From a virus: DNA of 43,397 bases. Made by a program: the position numbers and the translations under genes. The notes below the pieces were generated by a model. The model was not told the origin of the DNA and did not search any database. It worked only from the letters and a program-made list of their open reading frames with translations. Location: positions 1 through 43,397 of IMG/VR virus record IMGVR_UViG_3300030118_002379; one strand, 5' to 3'. Shown here in pieces: positions 21,497-29,237 of this stretch (the stretch's first letter is position 1; each line of letters begins with the position of its first letter).

Positions 21497-22539
21497 TGGC
21501 TAAGAATCCCGAAACTGAAAACACTCAAGACGTCGTGCTTGACACGATGCCTGGAGCCGATCCAAAGACCGAAGAAGATACAAAAAGTTTTGAAGTTGAT
21601 TTAAACTTCGATGATCCGGTCGAGGAAGAAACAGAAGAAGAAACTGAAGAAGAAACTCAAGAGGAGGAAACCGATGAAGTCGAGGTTGAAGAGGAATCAC
21701 CTGAAGAGCCTGAAGAGGAAACAGAAGAGGAAGAAACTGAACCTGAGCCTGAAGTCGCAGAAGATACAGGAGAAGAAACAGTATTGGCAGACGATGAGGG
21801 AGATACACAACAACCTGAGAAGTCAGATGAGGGAGGACTTGCTCAAAAAGAACCGATGATTCCTAAATCTAGGTTTGATGAAGTTTTAGCCAAACAAAAA
21901 GCTCTTCAGAAAAAACTAGACGAAGCGCTAGCTCCTAAAGTAGAAGACGTAAAAGAGGCACCTGAGTTTGACTTTGATGCTAAAGAAAGCGAATACCAAA
22001 CTTTAGTTATGGAAGGCGAAAGCGAAAAAGCCACCCAACTTAGAAAAGAAATAAGAGAAGCAGAAAAACAACAAATGATGTTTGAGATGCAAACTAAGAT
22101 GGGGCAAACCGTTACTGAAAACCAAGAGATGGTAGATCTACAAACCAAAGCTGTACAACTCGAAGCTATGTACCCTATGTTAAATCAAGCAGATCCAAGC
22201 TTTGATCAAGATAAAACAAATGAAGTGCTAGAACTAAGAGATGCTTATATGACCCAAGGCTACTTAGGCGCAGACGCTTTACAAAAAGCTGTAGATTTAC
22301 TTATGGAGAAACCCGCTGTAGAAGAAGCTCCGAAGGTTGATCCTGTACAAAAAGAAATAGTTAAGAAGAAAAAGATTGCAAATACCAACAAAAAGATAGA
22401 GGCAGCGGAAAAACAACCGCCAGCTATGAAAGGTCAAAACAAAGCCGATAAGAAAGTTGATATCAATACTCTATCTAGTGAAGAATTTGCCGCATTGCCT
22501 GAAGAAACTTTAAAAAGAATGCGTGGTGATTTCGGATAA
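21496..22539 (+). CDS. Capsid scaffolding-like protein, very acidic
   Basis: 347 residues, ATG at 21496 behind GGAGG. Residues about 25-115 are an extreme Glu/Thr/Pro-rich low-complexity segment (EEETEEETEEETQEEETDEV and similar). This is followed by helical coiled-coil regions (SRFDEVLAKQKALQKKLDEA; EKATQLRKEIREAEKQQMMF), an Ala/Lys-rich linker, and a short C-terminal LSSEEFAALPEETLKRMRGD helix. The position between portal and capsid, the acidity and the helical content are the standard picture of a phage scaffolding protein. The repeated GAAGAAGAAAC codons make the DNA locally repetitive. Confidence 0.82.
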   Translation: MAKNPETENTQDVVLDTMPGADPKTEEDTKSFEVDLNFDDPVEEETEEETEEETQEEETDEVEVEEESPEEPEEETEEEETEPEPEVAEDTGEETVLADDEGDTQQPEKSDEGGLAQKEPMIPKSRFDEVLAKQKALQKKLDEALAPKVEDVKEAPEFDFDAKESEYQTLVMEGESEKATQLRKEIREAEKQQMMFEMQTKMGQTVTENQEMVDLQTKAVQLEAMYPMLNQADPSFDQDKTNEVLELRDAYMTQGYLGADALQKAVDLLMEKPAVEEAPKVDPVQKEIVKKKKIANTNKKIEAAEKQPPAMKGQNKADKKVDINTLSSEEFAALPEETLKRMRGDFG

Positions 22540-22540
22540 A

Positions 22541-22753
22541 GTGTGGTATAAATTAAACAAGTTCGCACGTAAGAGCGATATCTTACCGGGGTCGTGTCCG
22601 TAAAAAGCGTTTCTCGCCGGCACAGGGCGTAAAACTGGCCGGGTTCGTAACCCGTACCAAAACGAGAGCGTAACCCCAACGACAAAGGGTATACGGACAA
22701 ATAGTCGCTCCAATAAGTCGACTGGTTAATTAATTTTTAATGGAGACATTATT
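22541..22753 (+). other. Structured leader upstream of the major capsid gene
   Basis: This 213-base gap holds no gene. GTAAGA 22569-22574 pairs with TCTTAC 22581-22586. TGTCCGTA 22595-22602 pairs perfectly with TACGGACA 22692-22699. Inside the latter, TCTCG 22612-22616 pairs with CGAGA 22663-22667 and CGGGTT 22640-22645 with AACCCG 22649-22654 over a CGT loop. GGGGT 22588-22592 could also pair with ACCCC 22673-22677, which would be a pseudoknot. CGTAA occurs five times. A weak TATAAA at 22547 could be a -10 box. The GC content looks higher than in the flanking genes. The ribosome site TGGAGAC lies outside the fold at 22741. Confidence 0.6.
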
Positions 22754-23899
22754 ATGGCAAATACTAATTTTGCTTCTTTGACCAGTGAACAACTTACCAT
22801 CTGGTCTAGAGACTTCTGGCGTGTAGCTAGAAACATGTCCTTCATTAACCAATTCGCGGGTAGCGGATCTAACGCTATGGTTCAGAGAATATCTGAGCTT
22901 ACCCAATCAGAAAAGGGAGCAAGAGCTGTTTTAACACTTCTTGCCGACATGACTGGTGACGGTATTGTTGGAGACAACACTCTCGAAGGTAATGAAGAGG
23001 CGTTAAGAGCGTACGACATCGTCGTACAAATTGATCAATTGAGATTTGCAAACAGACTGTCTGGTAGACTGGCTGATCAAAAATCAGTTGTGAACTTCAG
23101 GGAACATTCAAGAGATGCTCTTGCTTATGCAATGGCTGACAGAATGGACCAATTAGCATTCCTTACTTTAAGTGGTATTGGATATAACCTTAAGAACAAT
23201 GGTGGTCTAAGAGCATCATTAACTTCAGGTCAAAACCTAAACGACTTAGAGTTTTCAAGTGATGTAACTGCTCCAACTTCTAATAGACATAGAAGATTTG
23301 ATGCTACAAACGGTATCGTTGCTGGTGATGTTACTGCAGTTGCTGCAGCTGACAAACTAAGCTATAGCGCTATCGTTGATCTAAAAGCTTATGCTAAAGA
23401 TCAGTACATCAGAGGACTAAGAGGTGCGGGTAATGATGAGATGTTCCATCTCTTCGTGACTCCACAAGTAATGGCTGACCTTAAACTTGATTCAGACTTC
23501 CTTGCTAACGTAAGACAAGCTGGTATCAGAGGACCTCAGTCAAGCTTGTTCTCAGGTTCTTCAAGTCTAATGGTTGATGGTGTGATGATTCATGAGTTCA
23601 GACACGTGTTTAACACAAGTGGTGCAACTTCTGGTTCATCTTCAAATGCTGGTTCATCTGGATACAAATGGGGCGCTAACGCTGATGTTAATGGTTCTGC
23701 ATGTTTATTCTGCGGTGCTCAAGCATTAGCTATGGCTGACATTGGTATCCCTGAAATAGTAGAAGACACATTCGACTATGGAAACCAAAACGGTATCTCA
23801 ATTGGTAAGATATTCGGTCTTAAGAAGCCTAAGTACAACTCAGATGTCACAGGACAGGATGAGGACTTTGGTGTTATTAGATTGGATGTAGCATACTAA
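22754..23899 (+). CDS. Major capsid protein, N4-gp56-like
   Basis: 381 residues, ATG at 22754. The pattern LTIWSRDFWRVARNMSFINQ near residue 13, ADMTGDGIVGDNTLEGNEEA near 74-93, and the central DRMDQLAFLTLSGI match the N4-gp56 family of major coat proteins (also called DUF4043/Phage_capsid_3), an HK97-fold protein. The C-terminal domain has RHVFNTSGATSGSSSNAGSS, a surface-loop-like region, and ends FGVIRLDVAY. It forms the capsid shell around the scaffold. The gene is bracketed by a structured leader and a strong hairpin downstream, so it is probably a separately controlled, highly expressed message. Confidence 0.93.
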   Translation: MANTNFASLTSEQLTIWSRDFWRVARNMSFINQFAGSGSNAMVQRISELTQSEKGARAVLTLLADMTGDGIVGDNTLEGNEEALRAYDIVVQIDQLRFANRLSGRLADQKSVVNFREHSRDALAYAMADRMDQLAFLTLSGIGYNLKNNGGLRASLTSGQNLNDLEFSSDVTAPTSNRHRRFDATNGIVAGDVTAVAAADKLSYSAIVDLKAYAKDQYIRGLRGAGNDEMFHLFVTPQVMADLKLDSDFLANVRQAGIRGPQSSLFSGSSSLMVDGVMIHEFRHVFNTSGATSGSSSNAGSSGYKWGANADVNGSACLFCGAQALAMADIGIPEIVEDTFDYGNQNGISIGKIFGLKKPKYNSDVTGQDEDFGVIRLDVAY

Positions 23900-23913
23900 T
23901 CGTGTTATTCTGT

Positions 23914-23940
23914 ATGGGTGGCTACTTAGTAGTCGCCCAT
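23914..23940 (+). terminator. Strong hairpin after the major capsid gene
   Basis: ATGGGTGGCTAC and GTAGTCGCCCAT can form twelve pairs (two G-U) around a three-base loop, 14 bases after the capsid stop. Only a weak TATTTA follows, so it may be a partial terminator or an mRNA 3'-end stabiliser that keeps capsid expression above that of the downstream connector genes. Confidence 0.65.
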
Positions 23941-23955
23941 ATTTAGGAGAAAATT

Positions 23956-24330
23956 ATGTGGATAGTATCAAACGAAGATAAGTCAATAGCCTCTACCTGG
24001 GGCGCAGTCGTACACTTAAAAGCAAACGAACCAAAACAAGTCGGTGATGACTTAGGTTTACTATGCTTGCAAGAAGGGTGTACAGAAGTGAAAGGCGGAG
24101 TTGAGAAAGCTCCAGAACCCGTAGTAGAAGAAGCTCCGGTTGTAGAAGAAGCGCCAATCACAGAAGAAATTTCAATAGAAGAAGAGGCAGTTGTAGAAGA
24201 GCCTAAGCCTGATCTTAAAAGCATGACTAAAATTCAATTAGAAGAATATGGTCGTACTATCGGAATCGAATTAGATAGACGTAAGAAAAAAGCTACTTTA
24301 ATTGAAGAAATAGAAAGCTGCCTACATTAA
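23956..24330 (+). CDS. Acidic linker protein with SAP/HeH-like C-terminus
   Basis: 124 residues, ATG at 23956 behind TTAGGAG. An N-terminal beta-like domain (about 1-45; WGAVVHLKANEPKQVGDDLG) is joined by a Val/Glu/Pro-rich acidic repeat (VEEAPVVEEAPITEE, 55-82) to a C-terminal helix-extended-loop-helix of the SAP/LEM/HeH kind (LKSMTKIQLEEYGRTIGIEL, 88-120). Such short proteins are often found just after phage capsid genes, where the helical domain may bind DNA. Its role in head completion is inferred from position. Confidence 0.75.
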   Translation: MWIVSNEDKSIASTWGAVVHLKANEPKQVGDDLGLLCLQEGCTEVKGGVEKAPEPVVEEAPVVEEAPITEEISIEEEAVVEEPKPDLKSMTKIQLEEYGRTIGIELDRRKKKATLIEEIESCLH

Positions 24331-24341
24331 TAAGGTGAAAC

Positions 24342-25061
24342 GTGGGCACGCTAACAGAGACTAATTTATTAGCTAGAATAAGAGATACTCTGCAAGATAC
24401 CACCAGTGTCCGTTGGTCAGACGCTGAATTACGTCGTTATATCAACGATGCCCAAAGAGAAATTGTTAATTTTAGGCCTGAAGCTTCTGCTAAAACAGCC
24501 AATGTAGCTTTAGTAGTAGGTACTAGGCAAACTATACCCACTGAAGGGTTGCGTTTAATAAAGATAACTAGAAACATGTCTGATGCTTCTGGCGGTGCAA
24601 CTGGTAAAAGAGCGGTTAGATTAGTAAACGTGGATATTCTAAACGCACAAGACCCGGACTGGCACGATCCTAACGCAACAGGGTCTTCTACCCACGGGAC
24701 CACTGTTAAAAATTATGTTTTCGATGACGATGACCCACGGGTTTTTTATGTTTATCCCGGAGCATCTAGCACTAGCACTTTCCTAGAAATAGTTTATTCG
24801 AAGTCGCCTACTGATTTAACTCAAGGCAGCGACACTATAGATATAGATGATACCTATGCTAATGCAATCGTAGACTTCGTGCTATACAGAGCTTACCTAA
24901 AAGATGCAGAGTACGCAGGAAATGCACAACGGGCAGGTACACATTACCAGCTTTTCCAAACAAGCGTAGGGCAAGGACTCCAGGCACAACTATTATTAGA
25001 TCCTAACAGTGACCCAATTGCTAACATAGGATCTGTATCACCTATGGTACGCGGCGCATAA
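24342..25061 (+). CDS. Head-tail connector, DUF6682-like
   Basis: 239 residues from GTG at 24342 (AAGGTGAAAC upstream). The N-terminus LLARIRDTLQDTTSVRWSDA followed by ELRRYINDAQREIVNFRPEA is the hallmark of a podovirus head-tail connector family (DUF6682, gp4/gp11-like adaptors). A beta-rich middle domain (FYVYPGASSTSTFLEIVYSK) and a helical C-terminus (AIVDFVLYRAYLKDAEYAGN) follow, as in gp4-type adaptors. Multiple copies ring the portal to receive the tail. The gene runs two bases into its partner connector. Confidence 0.87.
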   Translation: MGTLTETNLLARIRDTLQDTTSVRWSDAELRRYINDAQREIVNFRPEASAKTANVALVVGTRQTIPTEGLRLIKITRNMSDASGGATGKRAVRLVNVDILNAQDPDWHDPNATGSSTHGTTVKNYVFDDDDPRVFYVYPGASSTSTFLEIVYSKSPTDLTQGSDTIDIDDTYANAIVDFVLYRAYLKDAEYAGNAQRAGTHYQLFQTSVGQGLQAQLLLDPNSDPIANIGSVSPMVRGA

Positions 25062-25062
25062 C

Positions 25063-25737
25063 ATGGCAACTTATACTTCTTTAGTAAAAGACATCTTACC
25101 TTACGTGCCACTGTGCCCAGATGCTTTAGTTGAACAGCACATTCGATCTGCAACTATAGAATTTTGCGAAAGATCAAAGGCTTACATACTAGATATGGAC
25201 CCTTTCAACACAACTGCAGGGGTATATGAGTATGATTTTGATATCCCAGTGGCTACAGAAGTGCATCAAGTTTTATATATGACGCACGATGGGAACGACA
25301 TGGACCCCATAAGTCCACGTAGCCTAGAGTTAAATTACCCAGACTGGAGAAATAGAACAGGCAGTCCGCACGTTTACCTACAAAAATCCTCTAGTTTATT
25401 TTGGATTGTTCCTGTGCCAAGCGGAACAAAAGAAGTTATTGCTAGTGTTGCTTTAAAACCAACTAGGACCAGCAATAATATTGACAGCACAATCTCCAAC
25501 CAGTACAGGGATGCGATTGTTTATGGTGCTTTGTATAGATTACTTCGCATGCCTAACAGAGAGTGGACAGACATTGGTGCAGCTAGAGAATACCTAGCAC
25601 AATTTAATAGTGAAATAACACAAGCAGAACTTCGTGCAAGAGGCGGGGACCTGGGTGTAAAACGAACAGTAAAATACAAAGGAATAGGTAGGCCAAGGAG
25701 GCGCTATGGAAGATACGGAAAGGAGATCGACTACTAA
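25063..25737 (+). CDS. Head-tail adaptor protein
   Basis: 224 residues, ATG at 25063. It has the same general plan as the preceding connector: helical N-terminus (SLVKDILPYVPLCPDALVEQ and IEFCERSKAYILDMDPFN), beta-rich middle with HVYLQKSSSLFWIVPVPSGT, and a helical C-terminal half (YRDAIVYGALYRLLRMPNRE) ending in a basic RPRRRYGRYGKE tail. This layout is typical of podovirus adaptor or nozzle-proximal proteins such as the SU10-type adaptor. It overlaps the acetyltransferase-like gene by 32 bases. Confidence 0.82.
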   Translation: MATYTSLVKDILPYVPLCPDALVEQHIRSATIEFCERSKAYILDMDPFNTTAGVYEYDFDIPVATEVHQVLYMTHDGNDMDPISPRSLELNYPDWRNRTGSPHVYLQKSSSLFWIVPVPSGTKEVIASVALKPTRTSNNIDSTISNQYRDAIVYGALYRLLRMPNREWTDIGAAREYLAQFNSEITQAELRARGGDLGVKRTVKYKGIGRPRRRYGRYGKEIDY

Positions 25738-26155
25738 TGACTTTGTCGAACCAGTGCTTACTGATATACGTTCCACGTGGAACATTATCAAGCCTGGCAT
25801 AGAAAGTATATTAGCAGACAATCCAAGTCTAACTTTTATTCCCGAAGATGTTTATAGTGATTGTGTAAATGAAAGAGCGTTTTTATTTACCTCACCAGTC
25901 GGGTTTTTAGTACTTACTATAGACGTAGATAGGTACACAAAAGACAAGACATTGTATATGTGGTTAGCGTATACTTATGATAAGGGCGGAAATCAGTGGC
26001 TGTCTCATCAAGATTGGATTGAAGAGTTAGCTAGGAAAGCCGACTGTAAGTACATAGAAGCGCAGTCTCATGTACCTGAATTGGAACCGTATGCAATCGC
26101 AAAAGGGTGGCATACTGATACAAGGATATATAGGAGAACAGTTAAAAGTGAGTAA
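25706..26155 (+). CDS. GNAT-like protein in the morphogenesis operon
   Basis: 149 residues, ATG at 25706 behind AGGAGGCGCT. It has ESILADNPSLTFIPEDVYSD, then a hydrophobic strand pair (AFLFTSPVGFLVLTIDVD; LYMWLAYTYD), and a later YIEAQSHVPELEPYAIAKGW helix. I recognise the outline of small acetyltransferase-like phage proteins with a shared RP(D/E)DVYxxC...GFxVL pattern. A canonical acetyl-CoA loop (Q/RxxGxG/A) is not obvious, so catalytic activity is doubtful. The gene lies between adaptor and internal virion proteins, where such proteins recur in podoviruses. Confidence 0.72.
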   Translation: MEDTERRSTTNDFVEPVLTDIRSTWNIIKPGIESILADNPSLTFIPEDVYSDCVNERAFLFTSPVGFLVLTIDVDRYTKDKTLYMWLAYTYDKGGNQWLSHQDWIEELARKADCKYIEAQSHVPELEPYAIAKGWHTDTRIYRRTVKSE

Positions 26156-26816
26156 ACCTAAAAAGGCAGACTATAAAGCAAGTGATGTAGAAAAAATAAA
26201 TGCTTCTATAGCAATGGCTGATAAAAAGTTTTTTAAAGAAAATTACTTGCCTAAGCAAAAAGAGTTTGTAGAAAGATCTTTTAAAGAACAAGAGACTTTG
26301 ATGAGCTTAGGGGAAGGTAGGGCTCAGGCTGATACCATGCAAGCCCTAACTCAAAACCCGAACAGGCGTGCAGTTTCAAGGGTAGACACAGAAGCCGACT
26401 TGGCTTCAGCCGCTAGTGCACAGCAATTGCAGGGCACAGCGCAAGGCCTTACGGGGTCAAGAAGCGATCAAATTGGGGGTATAAAAAGTGCTAACCAAAT
26501 GGCATCGCAAACGGCTGCGGGGTTATCTCAAGCTTCTAAGATTGCTACGACTGATACTTTAAATAAAGCTAGAGCTAAACAAATACGTTCTGCTGGTAAT
26601 TTAAAAGCGTTCACTACTTTAGGGACTCAAGTTGGTAAAAATGTAGGCCAATACAGGGCTGCACAAGCATATAATGCGGCGAACCCAGATAACCCGATCC
26701 CTTTAAGTGATAACCCTTTCGCTATAGCTTTTGGCCGGGGTCTTACTCCAGGCAACCAGTCAGGAGACGATAGTGATAATACTATTAACAACGTGAACCC
26801 ATTTGGTAGTTATTAA
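26148..26816 (+). CDS. Internal virion / ejection protein (T7 gp14-like position)
   Basis: 222 residues from GTG at 26148, chosen because AGGAG lies upstream and the frame before it lies inside the previous gene. The protein is Ala/Gln/Ser/Lys-rich and largely helical: a charged N-terminus (FFKENYLPKQKEFVERSFKE), a long low-complexity helix (AASAQQLQGTAQGLTGSRSD), and a Gly/Asn/Pro-rich tail. This composition and the position before two very large proteins resemble podovirus ejection proteins that leave the head with the DNA. The next gene has a similar plan. Confidence 0.7.
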   Translation: MSKPKKADYKASDVEKINASIAMADKKFFKENYLPKQKEFVERSFKEQETLMSLGEGRAQADTMQALTQNPNRRAVSRVDTEADLASAASAQQLQGTAQGLTGSRSDQIGGIKSANQMASQTAAGLSQASKIATTDTLNKARAKQIRSAGNLKAFTTLGTQVGKNVGQYRAAQAYNAANPDNPIPLSDNPFAIAFGRGLTPGNQSGDDSDNTINNVNPFGSY

Positions 26817-26818
26817 TT

Positions 26819-27391
26819 ATGGCAATCATGGGACAAATACAAAGTATGGCGGAGAACATGAAGCCTAAAGATTCTGTAGGCGGTTTAGCACCTGTAGAGA
26901 ATCCCGATCAAGTTTTTGCTGATATTCTTAGAGAAGACTATAACGATTACATAGAAAATTTTAGAGACTTTGAAAAGCGTTTGTTAGGTTCAACTGACGA
27001 TACCACTCTCATAGATAGATCTAGACAAAAAGCAGCGAGGCAAAGAGAAGTTGCTGCGGGCGTACAAAGACGTAACTTAGAGCGATATGGAGGTGCGGGG
27101 TTATCTCAAGCACAACTTCAACAGCAACAACGGGCCGCTCAAAGAGGCGGAGCTTTATCTTTAGCTAACACGGTCAACAATGCTAGGATTCAACAAAGAG
27201 CCTTGAACCAAGCTACGTTGCAAGAACTAATCGGCATAGGTCAAGGCGTCAACGCTAGGGCTTTAGAAGGGCTAGGCACTGCGGCTCAAGGTGAAGTGCA
27301 AAGAAGAGGAGCATACAAAGGCGCTAAAGCTAATTATGCTTCTCAAATGACTAATATGGGAGCTTCTATATTAGCAGCGTTCCTAATTTAA
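26819..27391 (+). CDS. Internal virion protein, helical Gln/Ala/Arg-rich
   Basis: 190 residues, ATG at 26819. It is a helical, Gln/Ala/Arg-rich protein (KAARQREVAAGVQRRNLERY; GGAGLSQAQLQQQQRAAQRG) with a small hydrophobic C-terminus (MGASILAAFLI). N-terminal residues 35-75 (YNDYIENFRDFEKRLLGST) have the same charge pattern as the previous protein, and both might be distant relatives. Similar proteins occur in the ejection sets of T7-like phages. Function inferred from context. Confidence 0.7.
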   Translation: MAIMGQIQSMAENMKPKDSVGGLAPVENPDQVFADILREDYNDYIENFRDFEKRLLGSTDDTTLIDRSRQKAARQREVAAGVQRRNLERYGGAGLSQAQLQQQQRAAQRGGALSLANTVNNARIQQRALNQATLQELIGIGQGVNARALEGLGTAAQGEVQRRGAYKGAKANYASQMTNMGASILAAFLI

Positions 27392-27392
27392 T

Positions 27393-29234
27393 ATGGCAAC
27401 ATTAGCAGACATACAAAGAGCCAACAGTATTGGGGCTCAGATTACAGAACAGAACGATAGGCGAGCAGCAGAGGTTTTTGAGAGTGTAGCTCCGTATGTT
27501 GATACGTTATCGCTAGATGATAACCAAAAATACGCTCAGATAACCGAGGATAGATTTAAAGAATTGCTTGCAGAACCAGGCGGCAAAGAAGTTATATTGG
27601 GAGTAATAAACTCAAGTCCGATCGCGACTAGTTATAAAGACATCAACACACAAAAAGTAGAAAAGGGTAGAGTTATAGATTTCAAAGAGACTGATCAAGG
27701 TATTGCTTTTGAGGTGGAAACTAAACAAGGGGTATTCCCAAAGACGTTAGGGTTTAGTAATGACCCTAAAGATGTAGTTATGTTTACTGACACAGAGGGT
27801 CTTCGTGCTATGACAAACACTATTTTGCAAAGACAATCTTACAGGCTCACCGGATCTAGAAAAGGTTTTGGTAGTAGAGTACAAGCACTAACTACTCTAG
27901 GCGGAATAGAAGCAAGCCAAAACCCAATCTCACAAAAACTAGAGCAAGCAGGATCTGTCCCAGAGGCAGTAGATGTGATCGAAGGTTTGGTAGAAAGCGG
28001 CGAGTTAGATCCTGCGCAAGGTTTTGAATTGTTAATTGAGATGGGTTCAGATTTTAATGATGGCTTGGACGCATACAGAGAGAAACTTAGAAGGGATTTA
28101 GCAGAAAACAAAGGAAAAAGAACATCCTTAACAAAAAAAGCTAAACCAGTGTTTGGTACTGGTGTAAGTGGAAGCGTGGGGGACGGAACTGCAGGAAGGC
28201 TTGGTAACCCAGTGAGGATGGCTGGCGGTAACACAGAGGAAGAACGCAAGGAAATCGAAAGACTAGAGGCAGAAGCTGTAGAACTAAGAGGGCGCCTGAA
28301 GGATAGTGAACTTGTGTTTCCTATGTATTCTAGTCCAGAAGCTATGTTTAGTTTTGTGAAACAAAACGAAGACTTGATGATCGAAGTAGGTGGGGATCAA
28401 AATATTTTAGACAAAGCACGTGCTGCTTTTAATAAATATAACGTAGCCGCCCCTGAAGACCTTAACAAGCTCCCTGATTACGATAGCTCTATTGATATTA
28501 GTAAAGCAGAAATAGCTGCCGCTATAGCTGTAACCGCAGGTGGCGATTTTAGCACAGAGTTCCAAGACGCTTATAGATTGTTAGCAACTGGAGATGCTTC
28601 TACAAGTCCTATGCAAGTACAACAGTTTGATAGAGAGTCTATGAACATGAATGCAAGGCTAGATCAATACATAACTGAATCTAACGCTAGAATTAGAGAA
28701 CTGCAAGACGACAGGGCTAAAGATATTGCCACAAAACTAAATTCAGAACTAAAAGACTTTACAAGCAATATAATCGACTCTGAGTCTGGTGAGTTTAGAC
28801 CCCAGAAACTCAAAGGTGAAGCTAGCGTAAACTTCAGGAATATAATTAATTTTTATGATCAAGCGAATCAACTAGGCCTATTCAGAGGACCAGAAGGCTT
28901 AGAAATGGACGGTTACTTTAGAAATGCTTTAGGTACAACGATGTTCAATTTAATAAGGGCAGAAGGCGTTGATCCGACTGGACTTGGGCGTCTGTTTAGC
29001 TTCTTTAGGACTAAAAACCCAGATATGCCGCTTGGTGATCCAACAGCCAGCCTACGTGCTAAGTATAAAGAAAACAGAAAAGGTGAAAGGGTACTTGATG
29101 AAATTATCGCGGTAGATAGTCAAGGTAACCAAGTAGGGAAAGAATTAACGGGTGCGAAATATAGCAATATATTTAATGACGTGGTAACAGCTCAATATGT
29201 AAGTAGGTACATCCAGGAGTATCAAGGGAACTAA
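27393..29234 (+). CDS. Large internal virion protein (T7 gp15-like position)
   Basis: 613 residues, ATG at 27393. Mostly helical and charged, with no enzyme motif I recognise. Notable parts are a Gly-rich stretch near 255-285 (GTGVSGSVGDGTAGRLGNPV) and a coiled coil just after it (EERKEIERLEAEAVELRGRL). The C-terminal domain contains FRNIINFYDQANQLGLFRGP and a closing helix. Its length and place between the small ejection-type proteins and the 2718-residue protein match the middle member of the podovirus ejection trio. Confidence 0.72.
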   Translation: MATLADIQRANSIGAQITEQNDRRAAEVFESVAPYVDTLSLDDNQKYAQITEDRFKELLAEPGGKEVILGVINSSPIATSYKDINTQKVEKGRVIDFKETDQGIAFEVETKQGVFPKTLGFSNDPKDVVMFTDTEGLRAMTNTILQRQSYRLTGSRKGFGSRVQALTTLGGIEASQNPISQKLEQAGSVPEAVDVIEGLVESGELDPAQGFELLIEMGSDFNDGLDAYREKLRRDLAENKGKRTSLTKKAKPVFGTGVSGSVGDGTAGRLGNPVRMAGGNTEEERKEIERLEAEAVELRGRLKDSELVFPMYSSPEAMFSFVKQNEDLMIEVGGDQNILDKARAAFNKYNVAAPEDLNKLPDYDSSIDISKAEIAAAIAVTAGGDFSTEFQDAYRLLATGDASTSPMQVQQFDRESMNMNARLDQYITESNARIRELQDDRAKDIATKLNSELKDFTSNIIDSESGEFRPQKLKGEASVNFRNIINFYDQANQLGLFRGPEGLEMDGYFRNALGTTMFNLIRAEGVDPTGLGRLFSFFRTKNPDMPLGDPTASLRAKYKENRKGERVLDEIIAVDSQGNQVGKELTGAKYSNIFNDVVTAQYVSRYIQEYQGN

Positions 29235-29237
29235 AGT

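Noticed and set aside
21500-21859. Frames on both strands inside the scaffold's Glu-rich segment
   Set aside because: They are by-products of the GAAGAAGAAAC codon repeats and give Leu- or Lys-only translations.
26070-26147. Upstream ATG (26070) for the internal virion protein
   Set aside because: It lies deep inside the previous gene; GTG at 26148 with AGGAG upstream fits the overlap style of this genome.
25706-26155. Functional acetyltransferase
   Set aside because: No clear acetyl-CoA loop; kept as a GNAT-like protein without assigned activity.
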